Part shown: positions 35,370-43,354 of the stretch, in pieces
Layout of the letters: each line of letters opens with the position of its first letter
Numbering within the stretch: position 1 is the stretch's first letter
NCBI RefSeq assembly: GCF_900188435.1
Contig: NZ_FYFA01000001.1
Span: forward strand, 1,612,001-1,676,000
DNA length: 64,000 nucleotides
Direction: 5' to 3'
DNA from: Marinobacter sp. es.048
GTDB lineage: Bacteria; Pseudomonadota; Gammaproteobacteria; Pseudomonadales; Oleiphilaceae
Notes under the pieces: model-generated
The model's input: the letters and a program-made list of their open reading frames with translations, nothing else
The model's database searches: none
Told to the model about the DNA's origin: nothing
Made by a program: the position numbers and the translations under genes

Positions 35370-36467
35370 TCAGCCGGTGCGAGCCCACCGGTCAGGTGCC
35401 TGTCCGGCTCCGGCGGTGTGCTTTTCGAACCGTTCCTCGGCAAGCTCGTTGGCGATTTCCCCCGTGGGGTGCCCCGAGCGGTCGGCACGGTTGAAGATTT
35501 CTGTCAGGGTGTCGCCTATGGTATCGACGTGGGCCCGAACCGTTTCCGGTGTGGCGCCGGTGCGCTCGTAGAACACATCAATGATGCCACCGGCGTTGAT
35601 GGCAAAATCCGGTGCATAGAGGATGCCCCGGTCGCGCAGCATGGCGTCATGCTCCGGATGTTCGAGCAGGTTGTTGGCGGCGCCGGCTACAATGCGGGCC
35701 TGCAGCTGTGGAATGCTGTCATCGTTCAGTACCGCGCCCATGGCACAGGGTGCAACCACGTCTACCGGCAAAGACAGGATGTCCTCGGCGGCGGCCGGTC
35801 TGGCCCCCAGCTGATCCACTGCCCGCTGCATGTTGTCTTCGTGAATGTCAGAGACCCAGAGTTCAGCACCGGCGTTCCTCAGGTGTTTGGCCAGACGGAA
35901 ACCGACATTGCCGATGCCCTGAATAGCTACCTTCAGCCCTTTGAGATTATCCCGACCGAGCTGGTGTTTCACCGCCGCCTTCAGGCCGATAAAAGTACCA
36001 TAGGCGGTTGCCGGTGACGGATCGCCGTTGCTGGGGTTGCCATCGAAACCGGTGCGGGAGGCGATGCCTGCAATGTAGCTGGTATGCCGGCCGATGACCT
36101 TGAGGTCGGGTACGCTGGTGCCGGAGTCTTCCGCCGCAATGTATTGCCCGCCAAGGCTTTCCAGATGGCGCCCCATGGCCTCCATCAGCGCTTCGGTTTT
36201 CTGTTTGCGCGGGTCGCCAATAATCACCGACTTGCCGCCACCCAGATCCAGGTTGGCCAGAGCGGATTTGTAGGTCATGCCCCGTGACAGGCGCAGTACA
36301 TCGCGCACGGCCGCCTCATCAGAGGCATAGGGGAACATACGGCAGCCGCCGAGAGCAGGGCCTCGGGAGGTGTTGTGGATGGCTACAATGGCCTTGAGGC
36401 CGGTTTCGGGATCACAGAAAAAGGACAGATGTTCGTGGTTATCGAACTCGGGATGGCTGAATAGCAT
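35370..36467 (-). CDS. Leucine/valine dehydrogenase (Glu/Leu/Phe/Val family)
   Basis: A 365-residue amino acid dehydrogenase. The catalytic lysines lie in [20 protein letters not shown], and the NAD-binding motif [13 protein letters not shown] is near residue 190. The N-terminus [20 protein letters not shown], the segment [12 protein letters not shown] and the C-terminal [17 protein letters not shown] agree with leucine dehydrogenases. It oxidises branched-chain amino acids to 2-oxo acids and ammonia. I chose 36467 because GAGAGGATT precedes it. The 16-bp palindrome at 36634-36649 upstream and the divergent azlCD exporter genes fit branched-chain amino acid control. Confidence 0.9.
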   Translation of the reverse strand: MLFSHPEFDNHEHLSFFCDPETGLKAIVAIHNTSRGPALGGCRMFPYASDEAAVRDVLRLSRGMTYKSALANLDLGGGKSVIIGDPRKQKTEALMEAMGRHLESLGGQYIAAEDSGTSVPDLKVIGRHTSYIAGIASRTGFDGNPSNGDPSPATAYGTFIGLKAAVKHQLGRDNLKGLKVAIQGIGNVGFRLAKHLRNAGAELWVSDIHEDNMQRAVDQLGARPAAAEDILSLPVDVVAPCAMGAVLNDDSIPQLQARIVAGAANNLLEHPEHDAMLRDRGILYAPDFAINAGGIIDVFYERTGATPETVRAHVDTIGDTLTEIFNRADRSGHPTGEIANELAEERFEKHTAGAGQAPDRWARTG

Positions 36468-36837
36468 TGTGAAATCCTCTCCCACTGGGCCGGATCTCGG
36501 CATGAGCGGGTATCTTGTTCTTGTCGACCGGCTTGTGGCCGGCGTTCCGATTTCAGGTGTCCGCTATATTCGCTTGGGGGTTGCCCATCGAAAGTGCCCT
36601 TTTGGGGCTGGACGAAAAACAAACTAGCGGCAATTGACGTTAACGTCAACATGCAAAAGCGAACTATTGGGAGCGGTGCGCATTCTCGGGATCTCGAGAC
36701 TTTCGGGAGAGGTGCATAGCGATCACAGTGTTGCCAGCCCACTTTAATGGCATAAACCTGCTCCATTAGTCTCAGATTTTGTGATTCTGCGGAAACTACC
36801 TATACGCGTATCGGGGAAACTGACCTAGTTTGCCGTG
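36468..36837. promoter_or_regulatory. Divergent control region of leucine dehydrogenase and azlCD
   Basis: A 370-base non-coding stretch between divergent genes. It holds the perfect palindrome described separately, an ATACGCGTAT dyad near 36804, and AT-rich patches likely to include both promoters. No small gene was supported in it. Confidence 0.6.
36634..36649. promoter_or_regulatory. 16-bp palindromic operator, LiuR-like
   Basis: TTGACGTTAACGTCAA is a perfect palindrome. It lies 167 bases before leucine dehydrogenase and 189 bases before azlC. The ACGT-N2-ACGT centre resembles the sites of LiuR, a MerR-family regulator of leucine and isovalerate use in gammaproteobacteria, as I recall them. 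No liuR gene is inside this window, so the assignment is inference. Confidence 0.6.
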
Positions 36838-37584
36838 ATGTCTGTCGCTTCCTATTCTTATCAACTGCAGCCGGCTCGGGTACGAGTGGAGTTTTTTCGG
36901 CTACTTCCCATCTCGTTATTCGTGGTGGCGTTTGGCGCTGCCTTCGGGTTGGCAGCTACTCAAAAAGGCCTTGAGCCGCTCCAGGCAGTTCTGATGAGTG
37001 CCACGGTCTTTGCCGGGGCCTCCCAGTTTGCTGCCGTCGATATGTGGGGCACCGAGGTATCTTTGCTCCCGATGATCGCGGTGGTCTTTGCGATCAATTC
37101 CCGCCATCTGCTCATGGGCGCTTCGCTGTACCCGATGCTCCGGGACGTTGCTCCGGGCAAGCGCTATGGTCTCTTGCTGCTGCTGACCGATGCCAACTGG
37201 GCTGTTTCGGCCCAGGAATACCAGAGTGGCCGGCGAAACCTGGAGGTTATCCTTGGCGGCGGGTTGGCACTTTGGCTGGCCTGGATCATCGGGACCGGTC
37301 TGGGCGTCTATTTTGGTGGCCTTCTGCAGGATCCCAAATCCCTGGGCCTGGACATGGTTCTCGGCTGCTTCCTCCTGGCCATGGCGCTGGGCGGCAAGAA
37401 ATCCCCGAGAGTGCTCGTGGCCTGGACCGTTGCAGCGCTGGCTTCATTGGCGGCCTGGAAATGGCTGCCAGCGAATACCCACGTTGTCGTGGGCGCGCTG
37501 GCCGGCGGTGCGATCGGGTTCTTCTGGCTTGAGCGAAAGCCTGCTCCTGCTTCTGAAGCGGAGGACAGCGCCCATGGCCGTTGA
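36838..37584 (+). CDS. azlC: AzlC family branched-chain amino acid exporter subunit
   Basis: A 248-residue membrane protein of the AzlC family with about five helices. The family features are LPISLFVVAFGAAFGLAATQ, the strongly conserved MSATVFAGASQFAAVDMW, and AINSRHLLMGASLYPML. With AzlD it exports branched-chain amino acids or analogues. The stop overlaps the start of azlD by 11 bases, so the subunits are coupled. GTG at 36835 could also be used; the ATG at 36838 is preferred. The divergent leucine dehydrogenase is on the other side of a shared control region. Confidence 0.9.
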   Translation: MSVASYSYQLQPARVRVEFFRLLPISLFVVAFGAAFGLAATQKGLEPLQAVLMSATVFAGASQFAAVDMWGTEVSLLPMIAVVFAINSRHLLMGASLYPMLRDVAPGKRYGLLLLLTDANWAVSAQEYQSGRRNLEVILGGGLALWLAWIIGTGLGVYFGGLLQDPKSLGLDMVLGCFLLAMALGGKKSPRVLVAWTVAALASLAAWKWLPANTHVVVGALAGGAIGFFWLERKPAPASEAEDSAHGR

Positions 37585-37885
37585 GACCACCACAGCCGGT
37601 ATTCTGTTCCTGATCGCGATCATGACCGCCGTTACTCTGGTAACCCGTTTTGGCGGCGTGTTCATCATGTCGTTCGTGAAGATCAATCCCCGCATCGAAA
37701 GCTTCATCAACACCATGGCCAGCTCGGTCCTGATCGCCATAATCGTGCCCATGGCGGTGACCGGTGACATGGGAGCGCTGGTGGCCCTGCTTACCACAGC
37801 TGTTACGATGCTGGCGCTACGTAAACCTCTGCCAGCCATTGCCGCCGGAATTGCCGCCGCAGGGATCGTGCGGTTTATGACGTAA
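37574..37885 (+). CDS. azlD: AzlD family branched-chain amino acid transport protein
   Basis: A 103-residue membrane protein. It begins MAVETTTAGILFLIAIMTAV, has about four helices, and contains TLVTRFGGVFIM and the segment ALRKPLPAIAAGIAAAGIVR typical of AzlD. AzlC and AzlD work as a pair in the inner membrane. The ATG at 37574 overlaps the end of azlC by 11 bases. The short length is usual for the family. Confidence 0.9.
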   Translation: MAVETTTAGILFLIAIMTAVTLVTRFGGVFIMSFVKINPRIESFINTMASSVLIAIIVPMAVTGDMGALVALLTTAVTMLALRKPLPAIAAGIAAAGIVRFMT

Positions 37886-37973
37886 CCTTCTGAAATTCGG
37901 GTGGTTAAAAACTGCTCAAGTCTGAGTGTTTGCGGCCGATACACCTGTGTAGTGATGACAGGTACCCGAAGCC

Positions 37974-39290
37974 ATGATTTCTTCCAGCCAGATTTCGCTT
38001 TTCCAGGACAGTTCCCGCCAGGTATCGGCTTTTGACAGCACGCAGCTGCGCATCAACCGGCAATCTCCGGCGCCGCTTCAGACCAATGAGAACGCGGTGG
38101 GCTCGGAGCTGACGCTTATGCGCCAGGCTGCCTACCGTTACAGCAGCCAGGAACAGCTCGCTTTCAGCGGCAGCAGTACGGTAACCGGGAACGGTCAGCA
38201 GAGTGTGTTCACCAGTGCACAGCTTGCCGAGAAAACCACGGAACTGTTTCTGATGGGCCAACAGGCGTTGAGCGTCAGCCGAGCCGCCCTGGGCGGTGAT
38301 GCAGGCGTCGAGAGTCGCGGCAGCCTATCGGTTTCAGCCGGGCGCTACATGTTCTACTCCGAGAGCGAATCCAGAAGCATGGCCTCCACCGGCACCATAA
38401 GTCTGGAGAACGGCGAAACCATTGATTTCACACTCTCCCTGCGACAGTCCCAGTCCCGAACGTACGAATACTCGGAACTGGTCCAGATCCAGGAGCGACC
38501 GCTCACCGACCCTCTGGTGATCAACTTCGGCAATGCCACCGCCCGCCTGACCGACACCCTGTTCGAGTTCGATCTGAACGGCAACGGCGAAACCGGCCAG
38601 TTCGCCTCCCTGGGCAGCGGCAGTGGCTATCTGGTGTTGGATCGCAATGGCAACGGGAAGGTGGACGACGGCTCCGAGCTGTTTGGCCCCCAGAGCGGCT
38701 CCGGTTTTGATGAGCTGGCAAGATTTGATGACGATGGCAACCGCTGGATCGATGCCAACGATGAGATTTTTGCTTCTCTCTCGGTTTGGGTCCAGGGTGC
38801 CGACGGCTCGCAGGCTCTGAGGTCCCTGGAGGAAGTCGGCGTTCAGGCCCTGTACGTGGACAATGTGGAAGACCGCTTCACCCTGGCCAACAACCAGGGC
38901 GTGCCGCTGGGCCAGATCAAGGGGTCGGGAATCTACCTGACCACCGACCGGGAGGTCCGCACCCTGGAAGAAATTGACCTTGCCGAGCAGAGCACTGCCG
39001 ACGCGCCGGCTGCCGAGACCGTGCTGAGTTCTGACCGTGGCTCCCCGGATCGCGGTGGCAACGGTCTGGTTGATGCTCGGGTGGAATCGATCCGCTCGGC
39101 CCTTGAGAAGCTGAATGAAATCCGCGAAAAGCAGAAAGCGTTTATCGAAGAATCCAAAGACGCTGGCAAGCCCGAATCACCGCTTGATGATTACCTGAAG
39201 CTGATCGACAGGATGCGTCTGGAAATGCTGAACAGCCAGGACGAGAAGAAGCAGGCGGCGAGCCGGTATCTGGAGTTCGCCAGTCTTTGA
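37974..39290 (+). CDS. Protein with EF-hand-like calcium-binding motifs, function unknown
   Basis: A 438-residue protein with no signal peptide or membrane helix. The N-terminal half is polar, Gln/Ser-rich. The central region has three consecutive Asp-rich loops: FDLNGNGETGQF, LDRNGNGKVDDGSELFG and DDDGNRWIDANDEIF, each fitting a DxNxDG-type calcium loop around residues 198-263. The C-terminal part is helical, with RSALEKLNEIREKQKAFIEE. I do not recognise the whole protein; relatives are annotated only as EF-hand or VCBS-like. The lack of a signal leaves open cytoplasmic, type I-secreted or appendage roles. It ends 20 bases before repeat copy 2. Confidence 0.65.
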   Translation: MISSSQISLFQDSSRQVSAFDSTQLRINRQSPAPLQTNENAVGSELTLMRQAAYRYSSQEQLAFSGSSTVTGNGQQSVFTSAQLAEKTTELFLMGQQALSVSRAALGGDAGVESRGSLSVSAGRYMFYSESESRSMASTGTISLENGETIDFTLSLRQSQSRTYEYSELVQIQERPLTDPLVINFGNATARLTDTLFEFDLNGNGETGQFASLGSGSGYLVLDRNGNGKVDDGSELFGPQSGSGFDELARFDDDGNRWIDANDEIFASLSVWVQGADGSQALRSLEEVGVQALYVDNVEDRFTLANNQGVPLGQIKGSGIYLTTDREVRTLEEIDLAEQSTADAPAAETVLSSDRGSPDRGGNGLVDARVESIRSALEKLNEIREKQKAFIEESKDAGKPESPLDDYLKLIDRMRLEMLNSQDEKKQAASRYLEFASL

Positions 39291-39309
39291 TTTTCAGCCT
39301 CGGAGCATG

Positions 39310-39416
39310 AAACAGTCGGGCGGGGCCTCCCAAAAAACGCTGTGAATACATCCTTGTACGCTTGGCTACGCCATCGCTGGCTCCGCACATTTTTGGGAGG
39401 CCCCGCCCGACTGTTT
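39310..39416. repeat. Long hairpin repeat with conserved loop, copy 2
   Basis: Two perfect 27-bp arms (39310-39336 and 39390-39416) enclose a 53-base loop that begins ACGCT and ends CCATCGCTGGCTCCGCACA. The loop shares about its last 35 bases with copy 1, but the arms are unrelated in sequence. It lies between the EF-hand gene and the convergent DUF3750 gene and can act as a bidirectional terminator. Confidence 0.8.
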
Positions 39417-39423
39417 CCCGAAC

Positions 39424-40191
39424 CTACGGGGCGGTTTCAGACATCGGGTTGGTGTTTCTAAGCGCTACCTCGCCGATACCTGGCAGTTTGACGCCCAGTG
39501 CCAACGGGTTAATACCGAAAGAGAGGCCTAAAAGGTTCAACTCCAGTCCCTCGCGGATACCTGCCAACACGCCAAAATACCCTCCGAACGAAACTTGATA
39601 ACCCGCGCCACCCGGAACCTCCGCGACCACTCGATCGCCCAAGTAGTCCTTGCCAATGGCATGGTTGGGCAAAGCAACCTCAAGCCCCGGGACTTCCCGT
39701 ATCACCCAGGCCACGAAGGTATTGCTGTTCGGGCCTGGCCAGGCTTCGTACTCGGTCGGGTAGGGGTAGGATTCCACCGCCTGGTAGATGTCGGGAATGA
39801 GCTTTTCGGCCTCTTCTCCGCGGATATCGGCATAGAGCTCCGGTTTCGCTCCGTACCAGTGTCTATCCGGTTCGCCCGGGCGGGAATTGACCACGTAGCT
39901 TCGCCATCCGGTTACCTCATGAACACGATAGTGGCTGGCGGCTTTTTCCTTGGTGGCTATCCAGGTATGAACGGCAAAGTAACCCCGCCAACTCCAGGCC
40001 CGGGCGCCGTAGACTTGAACGATGGCCTCCTCGGCCTGGTCGGGCGGAGGTGCAATCCGGGCACTTTCCCGGGTCGCGGTTTGCCAGGTCTCGGCTCCCT
40101 GCAGGCTGCTGGTGGCAAGCAGAATCGGGCCGGAAAGTAGCAGGAACACGGCACCGAGGAACCAACCGGTGTATTTGAGAATTCGTTTCAT
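39424..40191 (-). CDS. DUF3750 family protein
   Basis: A 255-residue protein with an N-terminal hydrophobic anchor or uncleaved signal (YTGWFLGAVFLLLSGPILLA, residues 7-26). The DUF3750 core is seen: AIVQVYGARAWSWRGYFAVHTWI, with its Gly-Tyr-Phe-Ala-Val-His-Thr-Trp hallmark, and later WPGPNSNTFVAWVIREVP with a catalytic-looking Asn and Thr. The function is unknown; the NSNTF segment resembles parts of cysteine-protease-like folds. It is transcribed toward repeat copy 2. Confidence 0.82.
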   Translation of the reverse strand: MKRILKYTGWFLGAVFLLLSGPILLATSSLQGAETWQTATRESARIAPPPDQAEEAIVQVYGARAWSWRGYFAVHTWIATKEKAASHYRVHEVTGWRSYVVNSRPGEPDRHWYGAKPELYADIRGEEAEKLIPDIYQAVESYPYPTEYEAWPGPNSNTFVAWVIREVPGLEVALPNHAIGKDYLGDRVVAEVPGGAGYQVSFGGYFGVLAGIREGLELNLLGLSFGINPLALGVKLPGIGEVALRNTNPMSETAP

Positions 40192-40384
40192 GAACCTTAT
40201 CCAAAGTGTGAGGATAACCGGGACTCTGTGGGGAGCAGAAAGTTCCGGATTACGATGTCGATTGTAGTGAACAGATACGCCGGTCGTTAGTTGTCAGATG
40301 AGGGCGCCGCCGGGCTGCGGTTTGCTGGCAGGTAGCCTGTCTTCTAGGCTGAAAGGTACAAGTTGCAATTTTCAGGAGGCTTTT

Positions 40385-40600
40385 ATGTCTGACCATCACG
40401 TTTATAAAAAAGTGGAAATTGTCGGTTCTTCCAAGAAGAGCATTGAAGATGCCATCGAGAACGCCCTTGAGGAGTGTGGAAAAAGCGTCCGCAATATGGA
40501 GTGGTTTGAGGTAACCGAAACCCGCGGCCATATCGTTGATGGCAAGGTTGGCCACTATCAGGTGGTAATGAAAGTAGGGTTTCGTATCGCCAACAGCTAA
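40385..40600 (+). CDS. Dodecin family flavin-binding protein
   Basis: A 71-residue protein: MSDHHVYKKVEIVGSSKKSI then EDAIENALEECGKSVRNMEWF. This is the dodecin family: VGSS-x-x-S-I-x-D-A-I-x-x-A and a Trp (residue 40) stacking on flavin. Dodecins form hollow dodecamers that store or buffer riboflavin-type cofactors and protect against light. AGGAGG eight bases before the ATG sets the start. It stands between the DUF3750 gene, which is divergent, and a convergent membrane protein gene. Confidence 0.93.
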   Translation: MSDHHVYKKVEIVGSSKKSIEDAIENALEECGKSVRNMEWFEVTETRGHIVDGKVGHYQVVMKVGFRIANS

Positions 40601-40611
40601 ACAGATACCCC

Positions 40612-41277
40612 TCAGTTGCTTCTGATTGCCCGGTGCCGAATGGACGAAACCAGCTGGTTCATCAGTTCTCGGGCTTCGCCCTCATGCAGGCTGTGGCACT
40701 TGTCCTGCAATACCCGGCGGTCGTGATTGGATGAGTCACTCGAGACATCTTTGAGCAGGTCCAGATACTGGCAGGCCGCAAGGTGCGCCTTGATCTCGGC
40801 ATCGATCAGCCGGGTAACCAGTTCATCGACTGACTCTGTGCAGAAGGGGCGGTTCCGGTTAAGCAGATTTCGGGCCTCCAGGGCCGCATTACGAGCTTCC
40901 AGTCTGAGTTCGCCGGCCGCCTCGCCGCCTTCAACCGCCCTCAGGAACATGCCCAGGCGTTCATGAAGATGCCATACCTGGGGCCAGATCTTGGCGTAGG
41001 CTTCCACTTCTGTTTGATAGCGGGCTTCTTCCACTGGGGAGCCCGAAGCGCCATTGACGGTCTCACCGGGACGATTGAATTGTGCCACCCGTATGTCGTC
41101 AACTTCCCGCCATAGCGTATCGGAACGCTCCCGCAGCGCGGTTAACTGGTCCTGACTGCGGCGACGAGCTCCCGATCCGATAAACAGGGCAATAACGGCC
41201 AGGCCCAGCGCTACCGCCGAAAGCAGAAACGGCAGGCCGCCTGCTGATAACATGCTCCACATTGGGTCTGTATCCAT
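40612..41277 (-). CDS. Hypothetical membrane-anchored helical protein
   Basis: A 221-residue protein with one membrane helix near residues 12-34 (GGLPFLLSAVALGLAVIALFI) and a mostly helical cytoplasmic part (QLTALRERSDTLWREVDDI, ARNAALEARNLLNRNRPFCT). The charge pattern suggests coiled coil. No family is recognised. The gene converges on dodecin, 11 bases away. The next gene upstream on the same strand is the GNAT-like gene, 48 bases away, so they may be cotranscribed. Confidence 0.6.
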   Translation of the reverse strand: MDTDPMWSMLSAGGLPFLLSAVALGLAVIALFIGSGARRRSQDQLTALRERSDTLWREVDDIRVAQFNRPGETVNGASGSPVEEARYQTEVEAYAKIWPQVWHLHERLGMFLRAVEGGEAAGELRLEARNAALEARNLLNRNRPFCTESVDELVTRLIDAEIKAHLAACQYLDLLKDVSSDSSNHDRRVLQDKCHSLHEGEARELMNQLVSSIRHRAIRSN

Positions 41278-41325
41278 AGTGTCTGACCCCCGCGCAAATC
41301 CTGTCTGGGTCTATCAGTATAGAAG

Positions 41326-42492
41326 TTAATCCGGCGTCTGCTGTCGAAAGGGCAGTGCGGATTCGGCATCGTTAAAGTAACCAAGGACGTGTTCCGCTTC
41401 TTCGTGGGTGAAGTTCTCGATGGCTTCGCGGAAGCCGGGGTGCAAAATACCATGCCAGGAGTGGGTGATGACCGGTTCAAAGCCTCGTACCAGCTTGTGT
41501 TCACCCTGGGCGCCGGCGTCGATATGGCTCAGCCCCAGATCCATAGCCAATTCGATACCCTGGTAATAACAGGTTTCAAAGTGCAGGTGGTTGTATTCGT
41601 CCAGGCACCCCCAGTAACGCCCATAGAGGGTGGTTTTGCCCGCCAGGAACAGGGCGCCGGCAATCATTTCGCCTTCGCGCACGGCCATGACCAGATGCAC
41701 ATGCCCGGGCAGCTGTTCCAGAAGCAGTTCAAAGAATCGCTTGTTGAGGTACGGCCGTTGGCCCCGTTTCAGGTAGGTTGCCTGGTAAAAAACGTAGAAC
41801 GCGGATAACACATGCTCCGGAATATCCCGGCCGTGAAAGCGCGTAAAGGAAATACCCTGATCCGCAACCTGGCGACGTTCCTTGCGGATCGACTTGCGCT
41901 TGCGGGACGTGAGCGCTGCCAGAAAATCCTCGAAATTCCGGTAGTCGTGGTTATGCCAGTGAAACTGACATCCGATGCGGTGTAGCTCCTGCTCGTGGTG
42001 GAGCAGTTTCTGGTCCTCGCTGTCCGGAAAGAGCAGGTGCCAGGAGTGGGCCCCAAGTTCGTCCGTCAGTGTGTCCAACATGTGATGAATCTGTTCCGGT
42101 GTCAGCTGTTGTCGAAGCTCGGGATCCAGCAACAGTCTTGGCCCGGAGGAGGGCGTGAAGGGAATGGCGATCAGTAATTTTGGATAGTACGCCAGCCCAT
42201 GCCGTTGATAGGCATCGGCCCAGGCCCAGTCAAAAACATACTCCCCCATGGAATGGCTCTTCAGAAAAGCCGGCGCCAGGCCAATAATCCTGCCAGCCAT
42301 CCGGAACACGAGGTGGCTTGGTGACCATCCGGTCTCTGGGGAGGTGCAGCTGGACGCTTCGAGAGCCTGGAAAAACTCGTAGCGAAGAAAAGGATTGGTA
42401 TGCCCTGCCAGCCGCTCCCAGTCGCGGGCAGGAATATCGTTGATGCTGGTGCAGGCTTCCAGTGTAAGAGTCGCTGGTCCGGGTTCTGACAT
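41326..42492 (-). CDS. FemAB/GNAT-type acyltransferase (DUF482, COG3146-like)
   Basis: A 388-residue protein of the peptidogalycan biosynthesis/COG3146 type. It starts with a domain of PARDWERLAGHTNPFLRYEFFQALE, then LAPAFLKSHSMGEYVFDWAWADAY is the hallmark. The C-terminal region has GNAT-like strands (MVAVREGEMIAGALFLAGKTTLYGRYWG, divided here for length) and FETCYYQGIELAMDLGLSHIDAGAQGEHKLVRG. Function and acceptor are unknown; a link to arginyl or leucyl transfer has only been suggested from fold. The upstream start at 42552 is poorly supported; AAGGAG lies 12 bases before 42492. Confidence 0.8.
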   Translation of the reverse strand: MSEPGPATLTLEACTSINDIPARDWERLAGHTNPFLRYEFFQALEASSCTSPETGWSPSHLVFRMAGRIIGLAPAFLKSHSMGEYVFDWAWADAYQRHGLAYYPKLLIAIPFTPSSGPRLLLDPELRQQLTPEQIHHMLDTLTDELGAHSWHLLFPDSEDQKLLHHEQELHRIGCQFHWHNHDYRNFEDFLAALTSRKRKSIRKERRQVADQGISFTRFHGRDIPEHVLSAFYVFYQATYLKRGQRPYLNKRFFELLLEQLPGHVHLVMAVREGEMIAGALFLAGKTTLYGRYWGCLDEYNHLHFETCYYQGIELAMDLGLSHIDAGAQGEHKLVRGFEPVITHSWHGILHPGFREAIENFTHEEAEHVLGYFNDAESALPFRQQTPD

Positions 42493-42667
42493 GGTGAGAG
42501 AAAACTCCTTTGTGTACCCGATACCATACGTCAGAAGACGGCTTTTGATCACCCCGGGAGCCAGTGTAAAGGTTCTGCAAAGTGGCCAGGCCCGAATCAG
42601 CGGCTTGCGGGTAGCGTGTTAGACTTCAGGCAGCAACCGTGGCCGGCACGACAGGTGGAGAGGCGAG

Positions 42668-43354
42668 ATGCAGAACAGGGTGTTACTGGTCGAGGACGAT
42701 GATGAATTGCGGGGATTGCTGGGCCGTTACCTGAGCAATCAGGGATTTACCGTCCGTGAGGCCGCCAATGGCCGTGATGGCCTGGCCCTGGCGCTGGGTC
42801 AGGACTGCGATATTGTCGTGCTCGACATCATGCTGCCGGATATCAGCGGCCTTGAGGTATTGCGCGAGCTGAGAGCAGAGACCCATCTGCCTGTGGTACT
42901 ACTGACCGCCCGGGGAGATGAAACAGATCGAATCGTCGGTTTCGAGGTGGGGGCCGATGACTATATTCCGAAACCTTGCAATCCCCGTGAGCTGGTGGCC
43001 CGGCTGCAGGCGCTTTTGCGACGGATAGCGTGGGACCAGAAAACCGAAGTCAATGCTGCCCGGACTTATGGCGACCTGCGGGTAGAACCCGGCCATCGCC
43101 GTATCTATCAGAGCGATGTGGCCATGGAGCTGACGGCTACCGAATACGAAGTTCTGCAGGTTCTCCTGGCGCACGCAGGCAGCGTGGTCCGCAAACCCGA
43201 TCTCATGCAATGGGCCCTCGGTCGACGGTTGGAGGCTTACGACCGCACTCTTGATATGCACATCAGCAATCTTCGCAAAAAACTGGGCAACGACGACCCG
43301 CCCAGAATAGAAACCGTTCGGGGGCTGGGTTACAGCTATCGGGTGCCGGAATGA
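42668..43354 (+). CDS. OmpR-family response regulator, CpxR-like
   Basis: A 228-residue two-component response regulator. The receiver has the acidic pair in LLVEDDDELRGLL, the phospho-acceptor in CDIVVLDIMLPDISGLEVL (about residue 54), and the Thr/Lys of VVLLTARGD and DDYIPKPCNP. The winged-helix output domain ends MHISNLRKKLGNDDPPRIETV. The similarity to CpxR is suggested by WALGRRLEAYDRTLDMH. The stop overlaps the kinase start (4 bases), so the two are a coupled pair. The signal may be envelope stress, as for Cpx, but it is inferred from family. Confidence 0.9.
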   Translation: MQNRVLLVEDDDELRGLLGRYLSNQGFTVREAANGRDGLALALGQDCDIVVLDIMLPDISGLEVLRELRAETHLPVVLLTARGDETDRIVGFEVGADDYIPKPCNPRELVARLQALLRRIAWDQKTEVNAARTYGDLRVEPGHRRIYQSDVAMELTATEYEVLQVLLAHAGSVVRKPDLMQWALGRRLEAYDRTLDMHISNLRKKLGNDDPPRIETVRGLGYSYRVPE

